Both the position numbers and the translations under genes were made by a program. From the NCBI RefSeq assembly GCF_017308075.1, contig NZ_JAFKFX010000023.1, forward strand, positions 1-64,000: DNA of 64,000 nucleotides, in the 5' to 3' direction. Source of the DNA: Allobosea sp. (GTDB lineage Bacteria > Pseudomonadota > Alphaproteobacteria > Rhizobiales > Beijerinckiaceae). The notes under the pieces were generated by a model. The model ran no database searches. It was not told where the DNA came from and saw only the letters and a program-made list of their open reading frames with translations. This document shows, one piece after another, positions 24,086-32,412 of the stretch. Position 1 is the first letter of the stretch. Each line of letters begins with the position of its first letter.

Positions 24086-24400
24086 GCCCGAGGGCATATC
24101 CCCTGTGCTCACCCGGTAAAAGCCCAAACCGGGAGCGTCCGCAAAAACATCGCAGGTGACTGCGGCCGGCTGGAAATCCCGATGCTCCGTCCATATCGGG
24201 CTTTGGCCGTTTCGCGACGGACGGCGGTGCGAGGCGGCGATGAAAACGGCAAAAATCAGATTGCAGTCTTATGCGATAGGGGATATTTCCTATGGTATTC
24301 CCATGCCGACCATGACAAGGCAGTTTCACCGACCCGGCCGTCGCGACCTCGTCGGATGCGGCGCCGGCCCGTCGATGCCGCCAGGAAAGTGACATTGGCC
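24086..24400. other. Divergent intergenic region between DUF952-pyrD and the S24 regulator
   Basis: It holds no credible gene. The central part is AT-richer than its surroundings and contains the imperfect palindromes described separately at 24276-24302. It must carry the promoters for both flanking operons. Confidence 0.5.
24276..24302. promoter_or_regulatory. Candidate operator of the S24/HTH regulator
   Basis: ATAGGGGATATTTCCTAT is an 18-bp imperfect palindrome (14 of 18 positions symmetric), followed directly by GGTATTCCC, which repeats the half-site in inverted form. It lies about 100 bases before the regulator start. Autoregulation is the likely role, by analogy with C2/LexA-type repressors. 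Confidence 0.45.
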
Positions 24401-25027
24401 ATGCTGTCCCATGACCAGATCTGGAGCGCGATCGATCAGCTCGCCCAGCGCTATGGCCTGACGCCATCGGGGCTCGCCCGCAAGGCCGGCCTCGACGCGA
24501 CGACCTTCAACCGCTCCAAGCGCGTCGGTTCCGACGGGCGCGAGCGCTGGCCTTCGACCGAATCGATCGCCAAGATTCTCGCTGCGACCGGAGCGAGCTT
24601 CGATCAGTTCATGAACGCGGTCCGGCGCGGCGCGGCACCCACCCACACCATCCCGTTGATCGGCTTCGCCCAGGCCGGATCCGGCGGTTTCTTCGACGAT
24701 GGCGGCTTCCCGGCGGGAACCGGATGGGACGAGGTCGCCTTTCCCGGTATCGCCGACGAGAAGGCCTATGCGCTGGAGATCGCCGGGGATTCGATGCTGC
24801 CGCTCTATCGCGACGGCGATACCATCATCGTCTCCCCGGCCGCGGCGGTCCGGCGCGGCGACCGGGTGGTGGTCAAGACCGTCGATGGCGAGGTCCTGGC
24901 CAAGCAGCTCAGGCGGCAGACGGCAAAGACGGTCGAGCTGGCCTCGCTGAACCCCGACCATCCCGACCGGGTGCTGGCGCTCTCCGAGATCGCCTTCATG
25001 GCGCGGGTTATCTGGGCGAGCCAATAG
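24401..25027 (+). CDS. S24-family (LexA/C2-like) repressor with helix-turn-helix
   Basis: A 208-residue protein. The helix-turn-helix is in residues 10-75 with GLTPSGLARKAGLDATTFNRS. The C-terminal peptidase fold has the catalytic Ser in EIAGDSMLPLYRDGD near residue 130 and the Lys in GEVLAKQL near 170. A likely self-cleavage Ala-Gly bond lies in AQAGSGG. Such proteins are found as phage repressors and also as stand-alone stress regulators in Hyphomicrobiales; no prophage genes are adjacent. ATG 24401 is used, but TTG 24395 is better spaced from AGGA at 24383. Confidence 0.85.
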   Translation: MLSHDQIWSAIDQLAQRYGLTPSGLARKAGLDATTFNRSKRVGSDGRERWPSTESIAKILAATGASFDQFMNAVRRGAAPTHTIPLIGFAQAGSGGFFDDGGFPAGTGWDEVAFPGIADEKAYALEIAGDSMLPLYRDGDTIIVSPAAAVRRGDRVVVKTVDGEVLAKQLRRQTAKTVELASLNPDHPDRVLALSEIAFMARVIWASQ

Positions 25028-25028
25028 G

Positions 25029-25056
25029 CCGGGGCTCGGCCGGGCGTCGGCCCCGG
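25029..25056. terminator. Hairpin between convergent S24 and histidine kinase genes
   Basis: CCGGGGC at 25029-25035 pairs with GCCCCGG at 25050-25056 across a 14-base GC-rich loop. It lies between two convergent stops with 39 bases between them. There is no T-run, so this is a weak call. Confidence 0.4.
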
Positions 25057-25066
25057 GGGGAGATGT

Positions 25067-26521
25067 TCAGGGGCGGGCCTTGTGCCCGGGCAAGGACACC
25101 TTGAACACGGCGCCGAGCTCGGACGGCTCGAGATGGATCATGCCGCCATGCAGCCGCACGAGTTCGGCAGCGATGGCGAGGCCGAGCCCGGTGCCGCCCG
25201 GGGTGACCGAGCCGCGAAAGGCCTGGAACAGGTTCTGGCGCGCCCGTGCCGGGACGCCGGGGCCGTTATCGGCGACGCGCAGCACGAGTTCGCTGCCCTC
25301 GTAGCCGCCGCTGATCACCAGCGACGGTGCCCGACCATCCTCCAACGTGCCGTCCTCCAACGCGCGGATCGCGTTGCGCATCAGGTTGGAGAGCACGCGC
25401 GCCATCTGGTCGGGGTCGACATTGGCGACGAGCTCTGCCGGCACCTGGTTGACGAAGCCGATCTTGCCGTTCTCGCTCAGCCCGAGCAATTCGGCCTGTT
25501 CGGCGACGAGCTGGCGCAAGACCACCTCGCGCAACTGCGGGGTCGCCTCCGCCGCGCGGCCATAGGCCAGCGTCGCCTGGCAGAACTCGATCGCCCGGTC
25601 GAGCGTCGCGATCAGCCGAGGCGCGAAGCTGCGAATCTTGGTGTCGCGGGTTTCGGTCAGGCGGTCAGACATGAGCTGCGCCGCCGCCAGCATATTGCGC
25701 AGATCATGGTTGATCTTGCTGACCGCCAGCCCGAGCTCGGCGAGGTGCTTCTTGGCGCGCAGATCACTGGCCAGCGTCGCCTGCATGCGGGCCAGGGCCC
25801 GTTCGGCCTCGCCGACCTCGTCGACCCGGTTCGACGGGGTGATGATCCGGTAGGGGTTCTCCGGATCGTTCTCGAACTCCATGACATTGGCGGCGAGATG
25901 CCGGATCGGCGTCACGATAAGCCAGTTCAGCGCGAAATAGATCACCCCGGCGCTCAGTGCCGAAATCAGCAGCGAGATCAGCAGCAGGTTCCACGAGAAT
26001 TTCAGCATCGCCCGGCGCAACGGTGCCTCGTCGATCACCAGCTCGACGAAATCGGCGGCGCCGACGGCTTGCCCGACCACGCGGATCGGCAACTTATGGG
26101 CCGGCCGCAGCAGCATGGAGACCGCTTCCATGATCGAGCCCATTCGGCTCAGATTGCGCAGGTCGACCGTCTGCGCGACTTCGGGCGGCATCGCGTCGAG
26201 GCTGAGCAGACGGCGTGCTCCGCCGACGCGCGCGGCGATCGCCCGTGCGCCGACGCCGGCGAGGAGCCGTTCCTCGCTGCCCTCCGGCAAGCCGTTATTC
26301 GGCGCGCCCTCGAGCACGAGCACGGCGATCTGCGCCGCGGCGAGCCGGTCATTCAGCCAGGAGCGACGGAAGGTCGCGACGGAGGGCAGATAGATCAGCA
26401 CCTCGGCCAGCATCACGAAGAGCGTCGTCAGGACCAGCAGCTTGGCCGACAGGCCGAGGCGCGTCAGTCCTCGTGGAAGGCTGATCGACAGGTTACGGTG
26501 ATCGAACTCTCTCTCCGGCAT
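25067..26521 (-). CDS. Membrane sensor histidine kinase
   Basis: The product has 484 residues. A first membrane helix lies near residues 25-46 (LLVLTTLFVMLAEVLIYL) and a second near 175-198 (LLLISLLISALSAGVIYF), with a periplasmic sensor between them. A HAMP-like segment follows with TPIRHLAANVMEFE. The phosphoacceptor His is in KINHDLRNM, and the ATPase has the N box NLMRNAIRAL, G1 VADNGPGV and G2 GGTGLGLAIA. No response regulator gene is adjacent. It starts 10 bases after the flavoprotein gene on the same strand, so the two are probably cotranscribed, and a redox link is possible. Confidence 0.9.
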   Translation of the reverse strand: MPEREFDHRNLSISLPRGLTRLGLSAKLLVLTTLFVMLAEVLIYLPSVATFRRSWLNDRLAAAQIAVLVLEGAPNNGLPEGSEERLLAGVGARAIAARVGGARRLLSLDAMPPEVAQTVDLRNLSRMGSIMEAVSMLLRPAHKLPIRVVGQAVGAADFVELVIDEAPLRRAMLKFSWNLLLISLLISALSAGVIYFALNWLIVTPIRHLAANVMEFENDPENPYRIITPSNRVDEVGEAERALARMQATLASDLRAKKHLAELGLAVSKINHDLRNMLAAAQLMSDRLTETRDTKIRSFAPRLIATLDRAIEFCQATLAYGRAAEATPQLREVVLRQLVAEQAELLGLSENGKIGFVNQVPAELVANVDPDQMARVLSNLMRNAIRALEDGTLEDGRAPSLVISGGYEGSELVLRVADNGPGVPARARQNLFQAFRGSVTPGGTGLGLAIAAELVRLHGGMIHLEPSELGAVFKVSLPGHKARP

Positions 26522-26531
26522 ATGGCGCAGT

Positions 26532-28007
26532 CTATCCGAAGCGCCGCAGGAAGCCGATCAGGCGGCGCAGGCCGGGCCGCGAGGCGAGGGGAGTGTGAAC
26601 TGACAGCGCGGCGCGCTTCGAGATCTCCGACAATGTCGGCGCGGGCAGGGCGAGATCGGCGACATCCCTGACGTTGAGGCGCTGGCGCACCGCCAGGCTC
26701 CAGAGCCCGATCAGTTCGCCTGCCTGCGCGCCGACGATGGTCACGCCGAGAATATGCCCCCTTCGGTCGGTCACGACCTTGATCAACCCCTCGCTGCGGC
26801 CTTCGGCCCTGGCCCGCTCGTTCTCGGCATAGGGCCAGCGCAACACCCCGATCGTGCCCTGTAGGCGCGCCTCGGCTTCGGAAAGGCCAAGGCTCGCCAG
26901 TTCGGGCTGGCTGAGAGTCAGCCGTGGGAGAGCGGCGCGCGTGGCGTTGACCGGCAGGCGAAACAGCGCGTTGCGCACCACGAGGCCGGCATGGTGCTCG
27001 CCAGCATGCCCGCAGGGGGGGGGGCCGGCGATGCGGGCGCAGTCGCCGATGGCGAAGATGCGACGGTTGGCGGTGCGCAGGCCTCGGTCGACCGTAATGC
27101 CGCTGTCGTCGGCGCGGATGCCGGCGAGGTCGAGATCGAGCCCGGCGAGCCGTGGCTTGCGGCCGTTCGCGAGCAGCAGATGCGTCCCCTCCACCGCAGT
27201 TTCGGCGGCGTTCTCCTCCCGCGGCGCGAGAACGAGGCGAGGGCGGTGGCGGGCGCTCTCTGCCCGTAGCAATTCACGGCCCTCGTGCAGGACGACGCCG
27301 TCGCGCAGCAAGGCGCGCCGGATGAGGTCGCAAGCCTCCGGGTCTTCCTGCGGCAGCAGGCCCTCCGGCAGGATCAGCACGACTTCGCTGCCGAGCCGAC
27401 GCATCGCCTGGGCGATCTCGACGCCCGCCGGTTCGCCGCCGAGGACGAGCAGCCTCTCCGGCCAGCGCGGCGCCACCATGAGCGTCTCGACGGTCAGGAA
27501 GGGCAGTTCGGCAAGGCCGGGCACGGAGGGCGCGGCCGGCTGCGCGCCGAGCGCTATGACGAAGCGCCGTGCCCTGATCCGGTGCTCGCCGGCCGCGAGG
27601 GTGTGGCGATTGAGGAAATGGGGCTCGCCCCGCAGCTGGACGATGCCGAGCGCAGCCAGGCGCTCGGCCGAGCCGTTCAGCGCCAGCGTGTCGGCGAGCC
27701 GCTCGGCCTGTCCGCGCAATTGCGCCGCGTCGACCTGCGGCTCGCCGAGAGACAGGCCGAAGCGGCCGGCTTCGCGGAGCGCCGAAAGTCTCTGCGCGGC
27801 AGCGGCGAGCGCGACGCATGCGCTGGAGCCGGTGACGGGTTGTTCGGCGCCGTCGGTGGCGGGTGGCGTCACCAGCACGACGGAGACGCCGAACAGCGCC
27901 GCGGTGGTCGCGACCGTGAGCGCCCCGGGGCCGGTGCCGACGACGCAGATGTCTGGGGTCATCGGCCCGGGCCTGGCCAATGCGTGGGCGGTTTCGGTCA
28001 ACGCCAC
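26532..28007 (-). CDS. FAD/NAD-dependent oxidoreductase of the disulfide-reductase family, atypical
   Basis: The product has 491 residues with the layout of lipoamide dehydrogenase/mercuric reductase: DICVVGTGPGALTVA for FAD near residue 20, LVLGGEPAGVEIAQAM for NAD near 178, IFAIGDCA near 315, and a C-terminal dimerisation domain. The redox pair C-x4-C is not intact: the region reads VTGSSACVALAAA, with one Cys only and no following PSK. The C-terminal HPT-x-x-E is LPAPTLSE, lacking the His base. It therefore probably does not reduce disulfides. The start is GTG 28007; ATG 27962, just before the FAD motif, is an alternative. Confidence 0.75.
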   Translation of the reverse strand: MALTETAHALARPGPMTPDICVVGTGPGALTVATTAALFGVSVVLVTPPATDGAEQPVTGSSACVALAAAAQRLSALREAGRFGLSLGEPQVDAAQLRGQAERLADTLALNGSAERLAALGIVQLRGEPHFLNRHTLAAGEHRIRARRFVIALGAQPAAPSVPGLAELPFLTVETLMVAPRWPERLLVLGGEPAGVEIAQAMRRLGSEVVLILPEGLLPQEDPEACDLIRRALLRDGVVLHEGRELLRAESARHRPRLVLAPREENAAETAVEGTHLLLANGRKPRLAGLDLDLAGIRADDSGITVDRGLRTANRRIFAIGDCARIAGPPPCGHAGEHHAGLVVRNALFRLPVNATRAALPRLTLSQPELASLGLSEAEARLQGTIGVLRWPYAENERARAEGRSEGLIKVVTDRRGHILGVTIVGAQAGELIGLWSLAVRQRLNVRDVADLALPAPTLSEISKRAALSVHTPLASRPGLRRLIGFLRRFG

Positions 28008-28189
28008 CTCTCCGGGCTCGCTTTCCTGCTTCTGCTGATGCGTTGCCGGCCCAGCTGAATCAAGGCGCCACGCCGATCTCGGGCAGGAGAGGCCCGGTTG
28101 CGGCGGCGGTGGGGGCTATCTGGTCATCGCCACGGACAACAGCAAGGGGTGCCGAGGGCAACTTGCCCTCGAGCACGGGGCCGGCCAGG

Positions 28190-30550
28190 TCAGGCCCGCT
28201 TGCGGGATTCACTCTTGACGAATTCCGAGACCGGCTCGGGACGGCCGAAGAGATAGCCCTGCGCCCGCTGGGCGCCGAGCAGTTGCACCGCCATGCGTTG
28301 CGCTTCGGTCTCGATGCCCTCGACCACGACGTTCATCGAAAGGCGGCGGGCCAGCTGGCAGACCGCTTCGATGATCGCCTTGGAGGCTTCGTCGGCGTTG
28401 ACGTTGCGGCTGAAACTCTGGTCGATCTTCACCTGCGAGAACGGATAGGTGGAGAGATAGGCGAGCGAGGAATAGCCGGTGCCGAAATCGTCGAGCGCGA
28501 ACTTGATGCCGATGGTGCGCAGTTCGTTGATCAGCTCGAGCGTCGCCTTGTTGTCCTCGATCAGCAGCGATTCGGTCACCTCCAGCGTCAACCGGCCCGG
28601 CGCGAGGCCGGCAGCGAGCAGGGCGTCCTTGACGGTCTGAACCAGGCGCACCGGCTCGCGAAACTGCAGCGGCGAGACATTGACCGAGACGCCCACGCCA
28701 TCGGGCCATTTCGCCGCGTCGAGGCAGGCCTGCGCGATCGCCCAGTCGCCCATCCCGGCGATCAGACCGGATTGCTCGGCTATCGGGATGAAGACGCCGG
28801 GTGGCACCATGCCGCGCGTCGGATGCGGCCAGCGCATCAGCGCCTCGCGCGTGACGACCTGCTGGGTGCGAAGATCGATGATCGGCTGGTAGTAGAGCTG
28901 AAGCGCGCCTTCCGCGGTGGCCTGGCGCAGATCGACCTCGATCTCGTGGCGGTCGAGCATCTCCTCGGCCATGGCGGGGTCGAAGAAGGTCGCGGTGTTG
29001 CGGCCCGCCGACTTGGCTTTGTAGAGCGCGGTGTCGGCATGGCGCAGCAGGTCGGCCGGGTTCGCGCCGTCGGTCGGCGCGAGAGCGATGCCGATGCTCG
29101 CGGTGACATAGACGGTCTTGGTATCGAGTTCGAAGGCGCGCCCCATCGCCTCGATCATGCGTTGTGCGATGATGCGGACCGTGTCGACATCGGCGGCAGG
29201 CAAGATCAGCACGAATTCGTCGCCGCCGAAGCGCGCCAGCATGTCGCTCTGCCGGATCGCGGCCTTCAGCCTGGCGGCGGTCTGCACCAGCACCTTGTCG
29301 CCGATGTCGTGGCCGAGATTGTCGTTGACCTGCTTGAAGCCGTCGAGGTCGATATAGAGCAGTGCGAAGGCCTGGCCGGTCCGCTCCTGCTTCTTGAAGG
29401 CCTCGGCGAGCTGGCCATTGAACTCGAAACGATTGGCGAGGCCGGTCAGCTCGTCGAAGCGCGCCATCTGCTCGATCAGCGCCTCGGTCGCCTTCCGCTC
29501 GGTCGCATCCTCGGTGAGCATCAGCACGCCGCCTTCGGCGGCTGGCGCGATGGTGACGACCAGCATCCGGCCGTTGCGCGACTGGAATTCGTAGACCGCC
29601 GCCTGCTGCATCGCCTGGACCCGGTCCAGCGCGGCCTTGATGGCGCGGACCTGCTCGGCGCTGGCGATCTGCCGCTCGACGAGAAAACGCGCGACGGCGG
29701 TGATCGGGGTGCCCGGCAGGGTCAAGGTCTCCGGCATCCCGTAGAGGGCGGCATGCGGGGCGTTGGAGACGGCGAGCTCGAGCTTGCGATCGAACATCGC
29801 CAGCCCATGGATCATGGTGTTGAGCGCAGCGTCGAGGGTCAGGTTCTGCGAGTGCAGGGCCGTGGCCAGTGCCTTGGACTGCTTGGTCGCGTCGCTCAGC
29901 GCCAGCAGGTTGCGATGCAGCGAGTTGGTGATCGCGATGTTCGCCGCCACGTACAGGAAGGCGAAATAGCCGATATAGTGATAATAGGGATTGTGCGCCT
30001 GGATCAGGCCCAGTGCCATCGGCACGCAAAAGGTCAGCAGCTGGACCGTGACGAATTTGGGACGTCCGGCATTGCGCGCGACATAGCCGGAGGCCAGCGC
30101 GATCGTCGAGGCGACGGAGGTTATGTGAGCGGCCGGATCATCGGTGTTGGCCAGCGCCACATAGCAGCTGTAGCCGAGCACGGCGCTGAAGACGGTCGCG
30201 CCGGCGAAGTACTCGCGATCCCAGCGCCGCGTCTCCTCAAAGCTGTCCTCGGAATGATCGAGCCTGCGGTAGCGGATCACCGTCAGGATGCGTAGCACGA
30301 CCACCAGCGCGACCGACAGCGTCAGCGTCATGAAGATCTGCGCGCCGGTCGAGAGCCAGCAGAGATAGGGCGTCAGGATGCCGGCGATGCCGCCGGGAAT
30401 GATCGAGCCCGGCGAAGAGAACAGTGAGGAGACCAGCAGTCTGTAGTCGGCGAGGTCGACCTCGCCGACGCCGCCATGTGCAATGGCAGGTAGCTCCGTC
30501 GTCTCGCTGCGCACTGCGAGCGTGCGCTGCCGGTTCGGCGCTCCCGCCAT
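28190..30550 (-). CDS. Membrane PAS-GGDEF-EAL protein (c-di-GMP synthesis and breakdown)
   Basis: The product has 786 residues. Residues 45-205 hold about five membrane helices. A PAS-like domain (about 225-345) has MIHGLAMFDRKLELAVSN. The GGDEF domain has an intact GGDEF in ARFGGDEFVLIL and the RxxD inhibitory site as RQSD. The EAL domain has EALMRW, the Asn in NVSPLQF, the Glu in LEVTESLL, DDFGTGYSS with the Lys in QVKIDQSF, and VVEGIETE. Both activities look intact. ATG 30550 has GGAG five bases upstream. It lies 168 bases after an RpfF-like gene on the same strand, which suggests a signalling pair. Confidence 0.92.
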   Translation of the reverse strand: MAGAPNRQRTLAVRSETTELPAIAHGGVGEVDLADYRLLVSSLFSSPGSIIPGGIAGILTPYLCWLSTGAQIFMTLTLSVALVVVLRILTVIRYRRLDHSEDSFEETRRWDREYFAGATVFSAVLGYSCYVALANTDDPAAHITSVASTIALASGYVARNAGRPKFVTVQLLTFCVPMALGLIQAHNPYYHYIGYFAFLYVAANIAITNSLHRNLLALSDATKQSKALATALHSQNLTLDAALNTMIHGLAMFDRKLELAVSNAPHAALYGMPETLTLPGTPITAVARFLVERQIASAEQVRAIKAALDRVQAMQQAAVYEFQSRNGRMLVVTIAPAAEGGVLMLTEDATERKATEALIEQMARFDELTGLANRFEFNGQLAEAFKKQERTGQAFALLYIDLDGFKQVNDNLGHDIGDKVLVQTAARLKAAIRQSDMLARFGGDEFVLILPAADVDTVRIIAQRMIEAMGRAFELDTKTVYVTASIGIALAPTDGANPADLLRHADTALYKAKSAGRNTATFFDPAMAEEMLDRHEIEVDLRQATAEGALQLYYQPIIDLRTQQVVTREALMRWPHPTRGMVPPGVFIPIAEQSGLIAGMGDWAIAQACLDAAKWPDGVGVSVNVSPLQFREPVRLVQTVKDALLAAGLAPGRLTLEVTESLLIEDNKATLELINELRTIGIKFALDDFGTGYSSLAYLSTYPFSQVKIDQSFSRNVNADEASKAIIEAVCQLARRLSMNVVVEGIETEAQRMAVQLLGAQRAQGYLFGRPEPVSEFVKSESRKRA

Positions 30551-30718
30551 ATACTCCTGCCCTTCGACAGCCTCGGGAAGGCGGCAACAGCTCAGTCGTT
30601 CGCCCCGTATTTAAACCCGTTTAGACCGGAAAGGTAAAAGTTCCGTGAGATTTACGCGACCGAGTCGCGGGATCGATCGGGGGGGGCCGCCGCCAGGGAA
30701 GCGCCCGGCCGGGCGGCC

Positions 30719-31681
30719 TCAGTGATGTCCGGGGCTACGAGCCTCGGGCTCATCCTGGCGCTGATAGACCCGCGCGAGCATGCGATCCTGCGTCTGGGCG
30801 ATGCGCTGCAGCTTGGAAATGGCGGCAGGGTGCAGACGCAGCATGCAGTCCGTCCAGATTTCACCGAGATGCTCGAGTTCCTCGCGCAAATCGCCGGCGC
30901 GACGGTTGAAGGCCGAGAACAGCGCCGTCTTGGCTGCATGCATCGGCAGGGAGTCGGCAGCGTATTTGCGGATCCAGTCCTCGCCGGTGCCCGTCGGCAC
31001 CACCGCTTCCAGCCCGCCTGCGGCCATGAATTCCTCCGCGCTCAGCTCCTCAGCCGACAACAGCATCCGCTCGGCGGCACGTGCGCCCATGCGGCGCGAC
31101 AGGATCGCCACGGCGGTGATCGGGAAATGGTTGAACTTGATCTCGGGGTAGACGAACGAGGCCTGCTGCTCGGCGATCATGATATTGCATGAGCGCGGCG
31201 CGTCGATGCCGCCGCCGATCGCCTTGGCGTGGATCGTCGACAGCGTCACCACCAGCCCGTTGAGGCCGCTGGCGTTGCGCACGGCCCCTTCGATCGACAG
31301 CCGGGCATATTCGGCCAGCGCGGCCCGGTCGTTCTTGGCCAGGCAGTCCAGATAGAAATCGAGATCGCCGCCGAGCGTGAAGAACGGTCCGGTGCCGCGG
31401 AAGGCGAGGAAACGCACGGGCGCGGCGTGATAATCCTCCGGCGCGCCCCAGAGATCCATGATCGCCTGCTGCACCTTACCCAGGCTGTCGAGCAGTTGCA
31501 GCGTGAAGACCGGCTTCAGCTCCGGTTTGATCGTGACCCAGAGCGTCCGGATCTCCGCCTCGTAGGCCAGCTGCACCTCCGGCAGGAAGCCGGCGCGGTG
31601 CCGGATCGCCTCGATGACCTCCTTGCCTGTCAGTCCCCGAGCCGGCGCGCCGCCGATCGCCGCTGCATAGCTCTGGAACAT
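30719..31681 (-). CDS. RpfF-like crotonase, candidate DSF-family signal synthase
   Basis: The product has 320 residues. It shows the RpfF-specific run: FFTLGGDLDFYL near residue 100, DRAALAEYA, then GGGIDAPRSC and FVYPEIKFNHFP. RpfF uses two Glu residues 20 apart (Glu141 and Glu161 in Xanthomonas). Here Asp160 and Glu180 keep the exact spacing, so the first is replaced by Asp. The C-terminal EIWTDCMLRL matches the RpfF DIW-x-D-x-x-LRL. RpfF makes cis-2-unsaturated fatty-acid signals. The start is ATG 31681 with AGGAGA six bases upstream. A plain enoyl-CoA hydratase is less likely. Confidence 0.72.
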   Translation of the reverse strand: MFQSYAAAIGGAPARGLTGKEVIEAIRHRAGFLPEVQLAYEAEIRTLWVTIKPELKPVFTLQLLDSLGKVQQAIMDLWGAPEDYHAAPVRFLAFRGTGPFFTLGGDLDFYLDCLAKNDRAALAEYARLSIEGAVRNASGLNGLVVTLSTIHAKAIGGGIDAPRSCNIMIAEQQASFVYPEIKFNHFPITAVAILSRRMGARAAERMLLSAEELSAEEFMAAGGLEAVVPTGTGEDWIRKYAADSLPMHAAKTALFSAFNRRAGDLREELEHLGEIWTDCMLRLHPAAISKLQRIAQTQDRMLARVYQRQDEPEARSPGHH

Positions 31682-32193
31682 CCCAACTCTCCTCGTCACT
31701 CAACCCGCCGAAAAGGTACGCGAAGTTAATAATGTGTAAACGAAAACTGGCAGAAATGGTTAATTTCATTAAGATTTGTGAGCCCCCTAAGCAGTTCGGG
31801 CCGCCCGGCGCCGAGGCGCCGAGGAGGTCGATTTCGAATGGGTCGGAGGCTTTTCGTTCGTCACGCCATGGTTGTGCTGCCGCCGTGTTCGCTACGGTCG
31901 CTTGCGCTCGGAACAGTGGGGAATGCCTTCGGCGCGGCCTTCTCGGAGACGAGTTTTCCTGCCGCGAGGCCTGTTCGGAGAGGAAACTGCTCGGCGAAGG
32001 AGTGGAGCTGCTGCCTCGCAAAGGCGGCTATTGGCTCAGTCCTCGGCGGGTTCGGCCGCAGTTGTGCCGCAATCGGTCGGCCATGACGGAGCGCGTTTGG
32101 TGCGCCGGCGGCTTGTCCGCCGTCGCCCGAGCGGCTAACCATTCACCCACCCGCCGCCTCGCCGTGACGGGGCACTTCCGACGAGCTGACGCC
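31682..32193. other. 512-base intergenic region, divergent promoters of the RpfF-like gene and murA operon
   Basis: The first 90 bases are AT-rich, with a near-CtrA site TTAA-N7-TAAAC at 31726-31741 and TTAACCAT on the minus strand at about 31756-31763. A perfect 7-bp hairpin (CGGCGCC-GA-GGCGCCG) lies at 31806-31821. The remaining 370 bases are GC-rich without a gene or RNA that I can recognise, and short open frames there look random. Confidence 0.45.
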
Positions 32194-32358
32194 TTGAGCC
32201 GCCAGACCGAAGCCGACGAGCAGAAAAGGGCGCGCCTCGCCGCCGCCCTGCGCGAGAACCTGAAACGCCGCAAGGCGCAGGCGCGCGCGCGGCGGACGGC
32301 CGAGACGGAAGCGACAGACGAAACGCCGCCCGCCCAGGCCGAAACCTCACGGTCCTGA
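32194..32358 (+). CDS. Small basic protein upstream of murA (54 aa)
   Basis: The product is a short helical protein containing RARLAAALRENLKRRKAQAR, a motif seen in small proteins encoded just upstream of murA in Hyphomicrobiales. The start is TTG 32194, the only codon that removes the poorly coding upstream part; no strong ribosome binding site is visible. Its role is unknown. It lies 54 bases before murA and may be cotranscribed with it. Confidence 0.5.
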   Translation: MSRQTEADEQKRARLAAALRENLKRRKAQARARRTAETEATDETPPAQAETSRS

Positions 32359-32412
32359 CCAAATCCCTCCCGCCGGCGCTCCCCTGCCGGCCGCGCCAGC
32401 AGGACGAGCCAG

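Noticed and set aside
24401-25027. The S24 regulator as the cell's LexA
   Set aside because: The N-terminal domain is a phage-repressor type HTH and the operator does not match GTTC-N7-GTTC or GAAC-N4-GTAC boxes, so it is not LexA itself.
27980-30295. Open frame of 771 codons on the plus strand
   Set aside because: It lies opposite the PAS-GGDEF-EAL gene, whose motifs are complete, and its product is low-complexity Arg/Gly/Asp-rich.
30601-30660. GGAACTT on the minus strand near 30641 as an ECF promoter for the GGDEF-EAL gene
   Set aside because: TCTAA follows after only 12 bases, not 16, so it does not match the three consistent promoters.
31861-32142. Several short frames on both strands in the murA upstream region
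   Set aside because: None has a start with a ribosome binding site, a recognisable motif or support from gene order.
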